NCBI RefSeq assembly: GCF_900104525.1
Contig: NZ_LT629711.1
Span: 372,001 to 436,000, forward strand
DNA: 64,000 nt
Direction of reading: 5' to 3'
Source: Pedococcus dokdonensis
GTDB lineage: Bacteria; Actinomycetota; Actinomycetes; Actinomycetales; Dermatophilaceae
Positions within the stretch are counted from its first letter, which is position 1; every line of letters begins with the position of its first letter. Shown one piece after another: positions 51,583 through 61,821 of this stretch. Under the pieces are notes generated by a model, which worked only from the letters and a program-made list of their open reading frames with translations, did not search any database and was not told where the DNA came from. A program made the translations under genes and the position numbers.

Positions 51583-52740
51583 TCAGTTGCGGCCCAGCCG
51601 CTGCACGGCTTCGTGCAACACCTCGTCACGCTTGCAGAACGCGAAACGCACGAGCGTCCGGGCGGCGTCGACGTCGTCGTGGAACACCGACACCGGCACT
51701 CCCACGACTCCCGCCCGAGCCGGGAGCTCACGACAGAAGGCGAGCGCGTCGACCGCCCCGATCGGGGCGGCGTCGGCGACCACGAAGTAGGTGCCGCGAG
51801 GCACCGACACCTCCAACCCAGCCGACCGCAACCCGGCCACGAGCAGGTCCCGCTTGGCCTGCAGCGAGCTCGCCAGACCGGCATACACGTCATCGCCGAG
51901 GCCCAGCGCGACGGCCACCGCCGGCTGGAACGGCCCGGACCCGACGAAGGTGAGGAACTGCTTCACTGCGCGGACGGCCGCGATCGCAGCGGCCGGACCG
52001 CTCACCCAGCCCACCTTCCAGCCGGTCGCCGAGAAGGTCTTGCCGGCCGACGAGATGGTGAGCGTGCGCTCGCCCATGCCGGCCAGCGTCGCGACGGGCA
52101 CGTGCTCGGCGTCGTCGAAGACGAGGTGCTCGTACACCTCGTCGGTGACCACCCACGCGTCGTGCTCGCGCGCCAGCGCGCAGACCAGCTCGAGCTCAGC
52201 GCGCGTGAACACCTTGCCGGTGGGGTTGTGCGGCGTGTTGAGCAGCACCATCCGGGTGCGGGGGGAGAACGCAGCGCGCAGCGACTCCTCGTCGACCGCG
52301 AAGTCGGGGAAGCGCAGCACCGACGTGCGCCGGGTCGCGCCGGCCAGGGCGATCGACGCGGCATACGAGTCGTAGTAGGGCTCGAAGGTGACCACCTCGT
52401 CACCCGGCTCGCACAGCGCGAGGATCGTGGCGGCGATCGCCTCGGTGGCGCCGACGGTGACGAGCACCTGCGAGCGCGGGTCGAGCTCGAGGCCGTAGAA
52501 CCTCGACTGGTGGGCGGCGACGGCCTCGAGCAGCTCGGGCACACCGGGGCCGGGCGGGTACTGGTTGCGGCCGCCGTCGATCGCCGCCTTGGCGGCATCG
52601 AGCATCGCCTGCGGGCCGTCGGTGTCGGGGAAACCCTGGCCGAGGTTGACGGCGCCGTGCTCCGTGGCCAGTGCGGTCATCTCCGCGAAGATCGTGGTGC
52701 CGAACGGTGCGAGAGCAGGTTTGCCTGGGGGACGAGCCAT
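51583..52740 (-). CDS. PLP-dependent class I aminotransferase (DapC-like)
   Basis: This 385-residue fold-type I aminotransferase has VNLGQGFPDTDGP, LNTPHNPTGKVFT, VVTDEVYEHLVFD and the PLP-Lys block ISSAGKTFSATGWKVGW. It most resembles actinobacterial N-succinyldiaminopimelate aminotransferase/kynurenine-type enzymes (Rv0858c-like); exact substrate not certain. -10 TACCCT (52747-52752, minus strand) lies 6 nt before the ATG, so it is probably leaderless. Confidence 0.85.
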   Translation of the reverse strand: MARPPGKPALAPFGTTIFAEMTALATEHGAVNLGQGFPDTDGPQAMLDAAKAAIDGGRNQYPPGPGVPELLEAVAAHQSRFYGLELDPRSQVLVTVGATEAIAATILALCEPGDEVVTFEPYYDSYAASIALAGATRRTSVLRFPDFAVDEESLRAAFSPRTRMVLLNTPHNPTGKVFTRAELELVCALAREHDAWVVTDEVYEHLVFDDAEHVPVATLAGMGERTLTISSAGKTFSATGWKVGWVSGPAAAIAAVRAVKQFLTFVGSGPFQPAVAVALGLGDDVYAGLASSLQAKRDLLVAGLRSAGLEVSVPRGTYFVVADAAPIGAVDALAFCRELPARAGVVGVPVSVFHDDVDAARTLVRFAFCKRDEVLHEAVQRLGRN

Positions 52741-52746
52741 GCGCCG

Positions 52747-52752
52747 AGGGTA
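52747..52752 (-). promoter_or_regulatory. -10 element TACCCT for the aminotransferase gene
   Basis: On the minus strand it ends 6 nt before the ATG. The hexamer overlaps a GTATGCCG octamer at 52750. Confidence 0.45.
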
Positions 52753-52779
52753 TGCCGCGTGGCCGGGTGGTCGTCGGAC

Positions 52780-54039
52780 CTAGCCGTCGCCCTCAGCGTG
52801 GGTCTGGTCCGCGTGCGCGATGTGCCCGAGCTGGCGCCACACCGCCAGCAGGGTCACACCGGAGCCGACGAAGGCGAACCAGAAGGGCGCGGCGGCCCCG
52901 AAGTGCCGCGCGATCAGGCCGCCCACGAACTGGCCGACGAGCAGGCCGACGATCAGCCCCAGCCAGTAGACGCTGCCGACCCGGCCCTGCAGCTCGTCGG
53001 GGGTCGCCCGCTGGCGCACCGCCGACGACAGCGAGCCCCACACGAACGCGTATCCGCCGAACACCACCATGATCGCCATCGCCACCCACTGCACCGTCGT
53101 CAGTGCGAGGGCGAGGTGCGTGACGACCTCGAGGGCGAGGCAGGTCTTCATCAGCCGGTCGAGGGGCACCCGACGTTCGAGCCGGTCGTAGAGCAGCACC
53201 GAGGTGACACCGCCCACCGCTGAACAGGTCGTCAGCAGGCCGAAGCCGACGGCCCCCACGCCCAACCGCTCCTGCGCCCAGTAGACGAGCACGCCCCACG
53301 GAGCGCCCCACGTGATGTTGAAGATGAAGATGACGAGCGTCAGGGTCCGGATCGGGGCATTGCCCGCGATCCAGCGGAGGCCGTCGAGGATGTCGTGCCC
53401 GATGTGCTGCTCGGGGCGCAGCTCCTCGGCCCGGCGCGGGAGGCGCACCCTGGAGAACAGCGCCGCCGAGAGCAGGAGTGCGGTGCCCTGGACGCCGAAC
53501 GGGACGGCCGACCCCAGGGCGAAGAGGCTCGCGCCGACCGCCGGGCCGATGAACTGGTTCGCGACGAGGAAGCCCGACATCTGGCGGGCGTTCCCGATCC
53601 CGAGGTCGGCCTTGGGGACGATCATCGGCAGGACCGCCCGCCAGCCCGTGTCGGCGAAGAGCTCGGCCACCCCGACCGCGAACAGCGTCACCAGGAGCAG
53701 GGCGATCGAGACCGTCCCGGTGGCGATGGTCATGACCAGCACGGCGAGCACGACGACCCGGATCAGGTTGGCGACCAGCACCAGCCGGCGACGGTCGACG
53801 CGGTCGGCGACGGCACCGGCATACAGACCGAGCAGGAGGGTGGGCAGGTTCTGGACCATCGCCGCCGCAGCGATCAGGGCCGGGTCGCGGGTCAGCGAGG
53901 CCACCAGCAGCGGACCAGCGGCCAGGGCGATCCCGTCGCCCAGCTGCCCCATCCACGAGGAGGCGAGGTTCCAGCGGAACGGCGCCCCCATCCGCGACGG
54001 TGCCACCCACTCGCCGAACCGGGAGAGGAGGGAGGTCAC
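52780..54039 (-). CDS. MFS transporter
   Basis: This 419-residue protein has about 12 transmembrane helices and resembles the MFS_3/enterobactin-exporter-like group. Blocks seen are SSWMGQLGDGIALAAGPLLVASLTRDP, GLYAGAVADRVDRRRLVLVANL (the A-motif GxxADRxxRR) and RQRATPDELQGRVGSVYW. It is an efflux protein with unknown substrate. Its GTG start has a TAGGGT hexamer 9 nt upstream. It lies upstream of the aminotransferase on the same strand. Confidence 0.85.
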   Translation of the reverse strand: MTSLLSRFGEWVAPSRMGAPFRWNLASSWMGQLGDGIALAAGPLLVASLTRDPALIAAAAMVQNLPTLLLGLYAGAVADRVDRRRLVLVANLIRVVVLAVLVMTIATGTVSIALLLVTLFAVGVAELFADTGWRAVLPMIVPKADLGIGNARQMSGFLVANQFIGPAVGASLFALGSAVPFGVQGTALLLSAALFSRVRLPRRAEELRPEQHIGHDILDGLRWIAGNAPIRTLTLVIFIFNITWGAPWGVLVYWAQERLGVGAVGFGLLTTCSAVGGVTSVLLYDRLERRVPLDRLMKTCLALEVVTHLALALTTVQWVAMAIMVVFGGYAFVWGSLSSAVRQRATPDELQGRVGSVYWLGLIVGLLVGQFVGGLIARHFGAAAPFWFAFVGSGVTLLAVWRQLGHIAHADQTHAEGDG

Positions 54040-54351
54040 AAGACGACGACCCTACCCGCGGCGCGGTGCCCGGGTCGTCCGGGTTTCCGCGGGCGGTGCC
54101 GCCGTCCGCGATTTCTCGATGCCGGCCCTCAGCACGTACGATGGTCGGCGGTCCACGTGTGCTCGCACACGCAGACCCAATTCGCGCGTCTTCCGCCCGC
54201 TGACTCGGCTCGCCGACGAAACGGGGGCGCACCACAGCAGTCCGGCCCATGAGCTCAGAAGGGCCGGTGGGGTGCGTTGCAGGCGCCAGGCAGGACCCGC
54301 CCGGATGGCGGGATCCGACGTAACTGACAACCACACAAGGGAGAACACGGC
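54040..54351. other. rpsB promoter and leader
   Basis: The 312-bp region has no supported gene. A -10-like TACGAT lies at 54137-54142. The leader of about 205 nt contains a perfect hairpin CCGGCCC/GGGCCGG (54242-54248 with 54261-54267) and GGGAGAA before the rpsB ATG. The hairpin is a candidate S2-autoregulatory structure (inference). Confidence 0.55.
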
Positions 54352-55329
54352 ATGGCCGTCGTCACCATGCGCCAGCTCCTCGAGAGCGGCGTCCACTTCG
54401 GGCACCAGACCCGTCGCTGGAACCCCAAGATGAAGCGCTTCATCATGACCGAGCGCAACGGCATCTACATCATCGACCTGCAGCAGTCGCTGACCTACAT
54501 CAACAACGCCTTCGAGTTCGTCAAGGAGACGGTCGCCCACGGTGGGTCGATCCTCTTCGTCGGCACGAAGAAGCAGGCGCAGGAGCCGATCGCCGAGCAG
54601 GCGACGCGCGTCGGGATGCCCTACGTCAACCACCGCTGGCTCGGCGGCATGCTCACCAACTTCAACACGATCTCCAAGCGGCTCACCCGCCTCAAGGAGC
54701 TCGAGGAGCTCGACTACGACAACGTCGCGGCTTCGGGCTACACCAAGAAGGAACTCCTGATCTTCAAGCGGGAGAAGGACAAGCTCGAGAAGACCCTCGG
54801 CGGCATCCGCAACATGGCCAAGGTCCCCTCCGCGGTGTGGGTCGTCGACACCAAGAAGGAGCACCTGGCCGTCGACGAGGCCCGCAAGCTCGGCCTCCCG
54901 GTCATCGCGATTCTCGACACCAACTGCGACCCCGACGAGGTCGACTACAAGATCCCCGGCAACGACGACGCCATCCGCTCGGTCACCCTGCTGACCCGCG
55001 TGATCGCCGACGCCGTCGCCGAGGGCCTGATCGCCCGCAGCTCCGGCAAGTCCGGCGAGCAGGCCGAGGGTGTCGTCGCGGGTGACGAGCCCCTCGCCGA
55101 GTGGGAGCGCGAGCTCCTCGGTGGCGACGCCGCCGAGACCGCTCAGGCTGCCGCCCCCGAGGCCGGCGAGACCGCTGCCGCTGACGCGACCGAGGCCGCT
55201 CCGGCCGAGGCTCCCGCCGAGGTCGAGGCTGCCGCTCCCGTCGCGGAGGCCACCCCGGCCGCCGCCGACGAGACCGCCACCGAGGGCACCGCTGCGGAGG
55301 CCTCGGCCGACGCCGACGCCAAGGCCTGA
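54352..55329 (+). CDS. rpsB: 30S ribosomal protein S2
   Basis: The 325-residue protein has [65 protein letters not shown] and the second signature [14 protein letters not shown]-terminal extension of about 70 residues is Ala/Glu/Thr-rich, as in other high-GC actinobacteria and like the tail of S16 in this window. It is followed by tsf after 59 bp. Confidence 0.97.
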   Translation: MAVVTMRQLLESGVHFGHQTRRWNPKMKRFIMTERNGIYIIDLQQSLTYINNAFEFVKETVAHGGSILFVGTKKQAQEPIAEQATRVGMPYVNHRWLGGMLTNFNTISKRLTRLKELEELDYDNVAASGYTKKELLIFKREKDKLEKTLGGIRNMAKVPSAVWVVDTKKEHLAVDEARKLGLPVIAILDTNCDPDEVDYKIPGNDDAIRSVTLLTRVIADAVAEGLIARSSGKSGEQAEGVVAGDEPLAEWERELLGGDAAETAQAAAPEAGETAAADATEAAPAEAPAEVEAAAPVAEATPAAADETATEGTAAEASADADAKA

Positions 55330-55388
55330 GCCGACCTCATCCACTCTGAACGCCACCACTCTTAACGGAAAGAGCTGAGAGAACACCT

Positions 55389-56219
55389 ATGGCGAACTAC
55401 ACCGCCGCTGACATCAAGGCCCTTCGCGAGTCCACCGGCGCCGGCATGCTCGACGTCAAGAAGGCGCTCGACGAGGCCGACGGCGACCAGGCCAAGGCCA
55501 CCGAGATCCTTCGCGTGAAGGGCCTCAAGGGCGTCACCAAGCGCGAGGGTCGCACCACGTCCAACGGCCTGGTCAACGCCCAGGCCGGTGACGGCGTGGG
55601 CACCCTCGTCGAGGTCCTGTGCGAGACCGACTTCGTGGCCAAGGGCGAGAAGTTCATCGCCCTCGCCGGCCAGGTCCTCGCCCAGGCCGTCGCCTCGGGC
55701 GCGGCTGACGCCGACGCCCTGCTGAAGAGCTCGCTCGAGGACGGCACCACCGTCCAGGAGCTGCTCGACGGCGCCAACGCGACCATCGGCGAGAAGATCG
55801 AGGTCAAGCGGGTCGCCCGCGTCGAGGCCCCGGTCGTCGTGTCCTACCTGCACAAGACCAGCCCCGACCTGCCTGCGCAGATCGGTGTCCTGGTGGGTGC
55901 CGAGGGTGGCGACGAGCAGGTCGCGCGTGACGTGGCCATGCACATCGCCGCGTTCAGCCCCTCCGTGCTGACCCGCGACGAGGTCGACGCCGAGACGGTC
56001 GAGAACGAGCGTCGGGTCGCCGAGGCCACCGCGAAGGAGGAGGGCAAGCCCGAGGCCGCCCTCCCGAAGATCGTCGAGGGTCGCGTGAACGGCTTCTTCA
56101 AGGAGAACGTCCTGCTCGAGCAGGCGTTCGCCAAGGACGCCAAGAAGACCGTCGAGAAGGTCCTGGCCGAGGCGGGCACGAAGGTCACCTCCTTCGCCCG
56201 CTTCCGCGTCGGCGGCTGA
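55389..56219 (+). CDS. tsf: Elongation factor Ts
   Basis: EF-Ts exchanges GDP on EF-Tu. The 276-residue protein starts ANYTAADIKALRESTGAGMLDVKKALDEADGD, with the UBA-like N-domain and the TDFV motif in VLCETDFVAKGEKF that displaces Mg2+. It ends in the second core repeat (FFKENVLLEQAFAKD). Next to rpsB as nearly always. A strong terminator follows. Confidence 0.97.
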   Translation: MANYTAADIKALRESTGAGMLDVKKALDEADGDQAKATEILRVKGLKGVTKREGRTTSNGLVNAQAGDGVGTLVEVLCETDFVAKGEKFIALAGQVLAQAVASGAADADALLKSSLEDGTTVQELLDGANATIGEKIEVKRVARVEAPVVVSYLHKTSPDLPAQIGVLVGAEGGDEQVARDVAMHIAAFSPSVLTRDEVDAETVENERRVAEATAKEEGKPEAALPKIVEGRVNGFFKENVLLEQAFAKDAKKTVEKVLAEAGTKVTSFARFRVGG

Positions 56220-56240
56220 CCAGCCCCGACACCCGCCCAC

Positions 56241-56276
56241 GACGAGGCCCCTCCCCTTCGGGTGAGGGGCCTCGTC
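56241..56276 (+). terminator. Terminator after tsf
   Basis: A 13-bp perfect stem (56241-56253 with 56264-56276, GACGAGGCCCCTC) has an inner CCC-TTCG-GGG type loop. Confidence 0.92.
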
Positions 56277-56335
56277 GCATGGGTGTGCCGGGTCCGGGTG
56301 GTGGCCGGGTCACGGCGGGCTGCTTGCGCAGGTGG

Positions 56336-56845
56336 TCAGCCCGCGGCCTTCGTGACCAGGGCGGTGATCTGCTTCTCCAGCGCCGGGGTCAGGGCAGTCA
56401 CCGCGTAGCCGATCGGCCACATGGTCCCGTCGTCGAGCATCGCGCTGTCGTTGAACTCGAACGTCGCGTACCGCGCCTTGAACTTGCTGGCCGGCTTGAA
56501 GAACACCACGGCCTTCCCGTCCCGCTTCCAGGCCGGCATGCCGTACCAGGTCGAGGGCTGGAGCGCCGGAGCGGCCTCGGTCACGAGCTGGTGGATGCGC
56601 TCGGCCAGCACACGGTCCTCCGGGGGCATCTCGGCGATCTTGTCGAGCAGGTCCTGCGCACTACCGGCCCCCTTGGCCTCCTTGTTGCGCTCCCGCATCG
56701 CGGCACGCTCGTCGGCGGTGAAGGCGCTCTTGCTGCCGGCGGTCTTGGCCGCGGCCTTCGCCGCGGTCGCCTTCGTCGCGGTCGCCCTCGTGGCGGTGGT
56801 CTTTGCCCTGGTCTTCGCAGTGGTCTTCTTGGCGGTGGTCGGCAT
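56336..56845 (-). CDS. DUF1801 (YdhG-like) protein with histone-like Lys/Ala tail
   Basis: In this 169-residue protein, residues 1-38 are Thr/Lys/Ala repeats (TTAKKTTAKTRAKTTATRAT), like H1-type DNA-binding tails of actinobacteria. The rest is the DUF1801 fold: AERIHQLVTEAAPALQPSTWYGMPAW, GKAVVFFKPASKFKARYATFEF. The function is unknown. ATG 56845 has GGGAGGG upstream; the longer frame lacks coding character. Confidence 0.8.
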   Translation of the reverse strand: MPTTAKKTTAKTRAKTTATRATATKATAAKAAAKTAGSKSAFTADERAAMRERNKEAKGAGSAQDLLDKIAEMPPEDRVLAERIHQLVTEAAPALQPSTWYGMPAWKRDGKAVVFFKPASKFKARYATFEFNDSAMLDDGTMWPIGYAVTALTPALEKQITALVTKAAG

Positions 56846-56955
56846 GGTGGGTCCCTCCCGGTCGGTGTGCTCTGGTGCGTGTCCAGACCATTGTCGGAGC
56901 CCCGGCCGGGTAGGCGCTTCTCGAAAACTGATCACTTGTGCCGCATACTCACCCC

Positions 56956-57144
56956 ATGGGGTCACGACCGAAGCAGCCGTCGCGGGCACCCGCGCGGGCG
57001 CGCGTGCTACCCGACTTCTCGCAGCTCCCAGAGCGGGTGTCCCCGGAGGACATGGTGACGACCCAGGTCGTCGAGCCCCCTGAAGACCCCCGCGGCGGAC
57101 GAGACACCGAGACCGAGTTCATGCTCCGCAACGCGGGGTTCTGA
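56956..57144 (+). CDS. Small Pro/Arg-rich conserved-type protein
   Basis: This 62-residue protein has a basic N-terminus (GSRPKQPSRAPARARV) and an acidic C-terminus (PEDPRGGRDTETEF, MLRNAGF). No family was recognised. It starts 110 bp from the divergent DUF1801 gene and lacks a clear ribosome-binding site. Confidence 0.5.
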   Translation: MGSRPKQPSRAPARARVLPDFSQLPERVSPEDMVTTQVVEPPEDPRGGRDTETEFMLRNAGF

Positions 57145-57194
57145 GACCGCGCCCCAGCCCAGCTGGGTTGCGACGCCCTGGCCCGCGACCCGGG

Positions 57195-59156
57195 TCAGAA
57201 GATGTGGACGCGTTCCTCGGGAGCCAGCCACATGCCGTCGCCCTCGCTGACGGCGAAGGCCTCGTGGAACTCGTCGCAGTTGCGGACGGCGTTGGCACGG
57301 ACCTCGGTGGGGGAGTGCGGGTCGATCGCGAGCAGGCGCTTGGCCTCCTCGGTGCGGGCCTTGCCCGACCAGACCTGCGCCCAGCCCAGGAAGAACCGCT
57401 GCTGACCGGTGTAGCCATCGAGCTCCGGGACCTCCTTGCCCTCGGTGGCGATCCGATAGGCGGAGTAGCCGATGGCCAGGCCACCGAGGTCGCCGATGTT
57501 CTCGCCGACCGTGAGCGCGCCGTTGACCTTCTCGTCGGGCGCGGCCAACGGTGACAACGCGTTGAACTGGGTGATCAGGGCCTGGGTCCGCTCGTCGAAC
57601 CGGGCCCGGTCCTCCTCGGTCCACCAGTCCCGCAGCGCCCCCGTCGCGTCGTAGCGCGAGCCCTGGTCATCGAACCCGTGCCCGATCTCGTGCCCGATCA
57701 CCGCACCGATCCCGCCGTAGTTGACCGCGTCGTCGGCCTCGAGGTCGAAGAACGGCGGCTGGAGGATCCCCGCGGGGAAGACGATCTCGTTCATCAGCGG
57801 GTGGTAGTAGGCGTTGACCGTCTGCGGCAGCATGAGCCACTCGTCGCGGTCGATCGGCCCACCCAGCTTGGCGAGCTGGCGGCGCAGCTCGAACTCGTTG
57901 GCCCGGCGGACGTTGCCCACGAGGTCGTCGTCGATGGTCAGCGCCGAGTAGTCGCGCCACCGGTCGGGGTAGCCCACCTTGGGGGTGAAGGACGAGAGCT
58001 TGGCGAGGGCCTGCTCGCGGGTCTGCGGGCCCATCCAGTCCAGCCCCTCGAACGAGCGGCGGAACGCCTCGACGAGGTTGGCCACCAGGTCGAGCATCCG
58101 CTGCTTGGCCTCCGGCGGGAAGTACTCGGCGGCGTAGAGCTGCCCCACTGCCTCGCCGATCGAGCTCTCGACGAGCGACACGCCGCGCTTCCAGCGCTCG
58201 CGGTTCTCGGGGAGCCCGGAGATGACCCGCCCGGTGAAGTCGAACTCCGCGTCGACCAGCTCGCGCGACAGCAGCGGGGCGGCCGAGCGGACGACGTGGA
58301 ACGCCAGCCAGTGCTTCAGGTCGTCGAGCGGGGTGTCCTGCAGCAGCGCCGACAGGCCCTCGAGGTAGGAGGGCTGGCCGACGACGACCTGCGCGAAGGC
58401 GTCCCGCGCGTCGAGCGAGTCGACGAACGCGTCCCAGCCGACGCCCGGCGCGAGACCGGCCAACGCGGCATACCCGAAGGGGTTGTAGCTCTTGACGGCG
58501 TCGCGCGTCGCGACGTTGTCCCAGTGGTGGCCGGCGAGCCGCGTCTCGAGGGCGACCACCCGCGCCGCCGGTGACCCCTCGTCGGTGCTGCCGTCGCCGA
58601 TGCCGGCGAAGCCGAGCATGCGGCCCACGAACGGCAGGTATGCCGTGAGGATGGCCGCGTGCCGCTCCTCGCGGTAGTAGGACTCGTCGGGCAGCCCCAG
58701 GCCGGCCTGGCCGAGGTAGAGGACGTACTCCTCCGGGTTCTTGGCATCGGGCGCGACGCCGAACTCGAACAGTCCCGGCCCGCCCTCGCGCTGGAGGCGG
58801 CCGAGCGTGGTGAAGAGTCCGTCGAGGTCGCTCACCTGCGCGACGGCGGCGAGGTCGTCGGCGATCGGGGCCAGCCCCAGCTCCTCGACCCGCTCCTCGT
58901 CCATGAAGGCACGGTAGAGATCGCCCACCTTGCGGGTCGGGGAACCGGCGGGCGCCTCGGTATCGGCGGCAGCGCGCTCCACGATCGTGCGGACCCGCTC
59001 GTCGGACTGCTCGCGCAGCAGGTCGAAGGTGCCGTAACGGCCGCGGTCCGACGGGATCTCGGTGTCGCGGACCCAGGTGCCGTTCGCGTGGCCGAACAGG
59101 TCGTCCTGCGGACGGACTGCGTCGTCGCGGTGACCGGGGAGGATGCCTGACCTCAT
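57195..59156 (-). CDS. M13-family zinc metallopeptidase (neprilysin-like)
   Basis: The 653-residue enzyme has zinc site VIGHEIGHGFDDQGSRYD (HExxH at about 486), the third ligand and Asp in TVGENIGDLGGLAIGYSAY (ENxxDxGG), NAYYHPLMNEIVFPAGILQPPFF, and a C-terminal NCDEFHEAF. There is no signal peptide or membrane anchor, so it is cytosolic or exported by another route. I set the start at ATG 59156 (GGAAGA upstream); the family N-terminus follows there (QDDLFGHANGTWV). Confidence 0.93.
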   Translation of the reverse strand: MRSGILPGHRDDAVRPQDDLFGHANGTWVRDTEIPSDRGRYGTFDLLREQSDERVRTIVERAAADTEAPAGSPTRKVGDLYRAFMDEERVEELGLAPIADDLAAVAQVSDLDGLFTTLGRLQREGGPGLFEFGVAPDAKNPEEYVLYLGQAGLGLPDESYYREERHAAILTAYLPFVGRMLGFAGIGDGSTDEGSPAARVVALETRLAGHHWDNVATRDAVKSYNPFGYAALAGLAPGVGWDAFVDSLDARDAFAQVVVGQPSYLEGLSALLQDTPLDDLKHWLAFHVVRSAAPLLSRELVDAEFDFTGRVISGLPENRERWKRGVSLVESSIGEAVGQLYAAEYFPPEAKQRMLDLVANLVEAFRRSFEGLDWMGPQTREQALAKLSSFTPKVGYPDRWRDYSALTIDDDLVGNVRRANEFELRRQLAKLGGPIDRDEWLMLPQTVNAYYHPLMNEIVFPAGILQPPFFDLEADDAVNYGGIGAVIGHEIGHGFDDQGSRYDATGALRDWWTEEDRARFDERTQALITQFNALSPLAAPDEKVNGALTVGENIGDLGGLAIGYSAYRIATEGKEVPELDGYTGQQRFFLGWAQVWSGKARTEEAKRLLAIDPHSPTEVRANAVRNCDEFHEAFAVSEGDGMWLAPEERVHIF

Positions 59157-59319
59157 GCGCGTGTCTTCCTTCGGTGGTTCTGGGGCGGCGGGTGCCGGGG
59201 CCGTCCGTGGATGGTGACACCCTGCCACGGGGCCCGGACAGCGGCGCAACCGGCAACGTGCGACTCCGGGGAGTGTGGAAGGATTCGGTGACCGCCCCGA
59301 ACTCCCAGGAGGACCAGTC

Positions 59320-60075
59320 GTGACTTCTGCCCCCGAGCAGACCGCCCCAGCCGGCTCCCCTCCCACCCCACGTCGGCGGGTGCTGCTCAAGCTGTCCGGA
59401 GAGGTCTTCGGCGGTGGCCGGATCGGGCTCGCCCCCGACGTCGTGCGCGGGATCGCCCAGCAGATCGCCCAGTCGGTGAACGAGGGCATCCAGGTGGCCG
59501 TGGTCATCGGCGGCGGCAACTTCTTCCGCGGGGCCGAGCTGCAGCAGCAGGGCATGGACCGCACCCGCGCCGACTACATGGGCATGCTCGGCACCGTGAT
59601 GAACTGCCTGGCCCTGCAGGACTTCCTCGAGAAGGAGGGCATCGAGACGCGGGTGCAGACCGCGATCGCGATGGGACAGGTCGCCGAGCCGTACATCCCG
59701 CGTCGGGCGATCCGGCACCTCGAGAAGGGGCGGGTCGTCATCTTCGGAGCCGGGGCCGGCATGCCGTTCTTCTCGACGGACACGGTGTCGGCCCAGCGTG
59801 CGCTGGAGATCAAGTGCGACGCGGTCCTGATGAGCAAGAACGGTGTCGACGGGGTCTACGACGCCGACCCGCGCACCCACCCCGACGCCCGCAAGCTCGA
59901 CGAGATCAGCTACGCGGAGGCCCTCCAGCAGGGTCTGCGGGTGGTCGACGCCGCGGCGTTCAGCCTCTGCATGGACAACAAGCTCCCCATGGTCGTCTTC
60001 GGCATGGAGGGTGAGGGCAACGTCGTCAGGGCGCTGCGCGGTGAGAGGATCGGGACGCTGGTCACGCCCGGCTGA
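59320..60075 (+). CDS. pyrH: Uridylate kinase
   Basis: PyrH is the UMP kinase of pyrimidine nucleotide synthesis. The 251-residue protein has [56 protein letters not shown] and [12 protein letters not shown], the bacterial hexameric type. GTG 59320 follows CAGGAGGA. It is followed by frr. Confidence 0.97.
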   Translation: MTSAPEQTAPAGSPPTPRRRVLLKLSGEVFGGGRIGLAPDVVRGIAQQIAQSVNEGIQVAVVIGGGNFFRGAELQQQGMDRTRADYMGMLGTVMNCLALQDFLEKEGIETRVQTAIAMGQVAEPYIPRRAIRHLEKGRVVIFGAGAGMPFFSTDTVSAQRALEIKCDAVLMSKNGVDGVYDADPRTHPDARKLDEISYAEALQQGLRVVDAAAFSLCMDNKLPMVVFGMEGEGNVVRALRGERIGTLVTPG

Positions 60076-60159
60076 ATCGGCCCCGGCCGACCCACCCACC
60101 AGACTGACCACACACGACCGGCGCGACCCCGACGGGGAGCGCCCGAGAAGGAGCCGGAC

Positions 60160-60717
60160 ATGATTGAAGAGACTCTCCTCGAAGCCGAGGAGAAGATGGA
60201 GAAGGCCGTCGAGGTGGCCAAGGAGGACTTCGCCGGGATCCGGACGGGTCGGGCCACTCCGGGCATGTTCAACAAGCTCCTCGTCGACTACTACGGCGCG
60301 CCCACGCCGTTGCAGCAGCTGGCGTCGTTCCAGACCCCCGAGGCCCGCACCATCCTCATCACCCCGTTCGACAAGTCGGCCATGGCGGAGATCGAGAAGA
60401 CCCTGCGTGACTCCGACCTCGGCGTCAACCCGAGCAACGACGGCAACGTGATCCGCTGCGTCCTGCCGACCCTCACCGAGGAGCGCCGCAAGGACTACAT
60501 CAAGCTCGCGCGCCACAAGGGCGAGGACGCCAAGGTGTCGATCCGCAACATCCGCCGCAAGGCCAAGGACGAGCTCGACAAGCTGGTCAAGGACGGCGAG
60601 GTCGGCGAGGACGACGGCACCCGGGGCGAGAAGGAGCTCGACGCGACGACCAAGAAGTACGTCGACACCGTGGACGAGCTGCTGAAGGGCAAGGAGTCCG
60701 AGCTGCTCGAGGTCTGA
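60160..60717 (+). CDS. frr: Ribosome recycling factor
   Basis: Frr splits post-termination ribosomes with EF-G. The 185-residue protein has [28 protein letters not shown] and [25 protein letters not shown], then the long three-helix bundle ending [29 protein letters not shown] precedes the ATG. Confidence 0.97.
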   Translation: MIEETLLEAEEKMEKAVEVAKEDFAGIRTGRATPGMFNKLLVDYYGAPTPLQQLASFQTPEARTILITPFDKSAMAEIEKTLRDSDLGVNPSNDGNVIRCVLPTLTEERRKDYIKLARHKGEDAKVSIRNIRRKAKDELDKLVKDGEVGEDDGTRGEKELDATTKKYVDTVDELLKGKESELLEV

Positions 60718-60745
60718 GGCACCCGCCCGCTCCGCAGCACACCGC

Positions 60746-61672
60746 ATGAACGCTCCCCAGTCCCGTAGCGCCCGGCGCAACGCCGCCCAGGCCGCCAACG
60801 GCGCCCAGGCCGCCGACGGCGACCCCAGCACGGCGGCCACCTCCGCCACCCCGGAGAAGCCCTCGCGCGCCGGTCGCAACCTGCCGGCCGCGATCGGCGT
60901 CGGCGTGGGGCTCGGCGTGCTCATCATCGGTTCGCTGATCCTGCGCAAGGAGCTGATGCTCGGGATCGTCATCGCCGCGATCGTCGTCGGCGTCTGGGAA
61001 CTGCGGCGAGCCCTGGCCCAGGTCTCGATCCACGTGCCGCTGGTGCCGAGCCTGGTCGGCAGCATCAGCATGCTGGTGTCGGCCTACGTCGGTGGCGGCG
61101 AGGCCTTGATCGTCACCGTGGGCCTGACCTGCGTCGGCATCCTGCTCTGGCGCATCGCCGACGGCGTGCTCGACGCGGTGCGCGACATCGCGGGCGGGTT
61201 CTTCGTCGCGGTGTACCCGTCGTTCCTGGCCGGGTTCGCGGCGCTCATGCTCGCCGCCGACGACGGCGCCCGCCGGATCGTCGCCTTCATCCTCGTCACC
61301 GTGCTCAGCGACGTGGGTGGCTATGCGTTCGGGGTGCTCCTGGGGCGGCACCCGATGGCTCCGTCGGTCAGCCCCAAGAAGTCGTGGGAGGGCTTCGCCG
61401 GCTCGGTGCTGACCTGTGTCGTGGGTGGGGCCGTGACGGTGGAGCTGCTGCTCGACGGTCCGTGGTGGGGCGGGGCGCTGCTCGGTGCCTGCACGGCGAT
61501 CGCCGCGACCGTCGGGGACCTCACCGAGTCCACGGTCAAGCGCGACCTGGGCATCAAGGACATGAGCACGATCCTGCCGGGCCACGGCGGGATCATGGAC
61601 CGGCTCGACTCGCTGGTCGTCGTCGCCCCGGTGGCCTGGGCGCTGCTCGCCTGGGTCGTCCCGCAGGGCTGA
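60746..61672 (+). CDS. cdsA: Phosphatidate cytidylyltransferase
   Basis: CdsA makes CDP-diacylglycerol from phosphatidate and CTP. The 308-residue membrane protein has an Ala-rich cytosolic N-terminus (about 45 residues), about 7-8 helices, and the signature SDVGGYAFGVLLGRHPMAPSVSPKKSWEGFAG plus DLTESTVKRDLGIKDMSTILPGHGGIMDRLDS. It lies 28 bp after frr, the conserved pyrH-frr-cdsA order. Confidence 0.96.
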   Translation: MNAPQSRSARRNAAQAANGAQAADGDPSTAATSATPEKPSRAGRNLPAAIGVGVGLGVLIIGSLILRKELMLGIVIAAIVVGVWELRRALAQVSIHVPLVPSLVGSISMLVSAYVGGGEALIVTVGLTCVGILLWRIADGVLDAVRDIAGGFFVAVYPSFLAGFAALMLAADDGARRIVAFILVTVLSDVGGYAFGVLLGRHPMAPSVSPKKSWEGFAGSVLTCVVGGAVTVELLLDGPWWGGALLGACTAIAATVGDLTESTVKRDLGIKDMSTILPGHGGIMDRLDSLVVVAPVAWALLAWVVPQG

Positions 61673-61821
61673 CGGCCCGGACCCCCGGCTGGGCCAGCTG
61701 CGCTGGCCGACGCCGGACTGCACCCCGCAGGCCCGAGGTGCCGCGACCGGTCCGTGACGGGCTGGCGGAAACCGTCCATCGGCATGACCCGCGGCGGCGC
61801 CGCCGGGTGGACCATGCCCGG

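Noticed and set aside
57667..61071. 1134-codon minus-strand open frame
   Set aside because: It is a shadow of pyrH, frr and cdsA and a frame shift of the M13 peptidase; the translation is Arg/Gly-rich noise.
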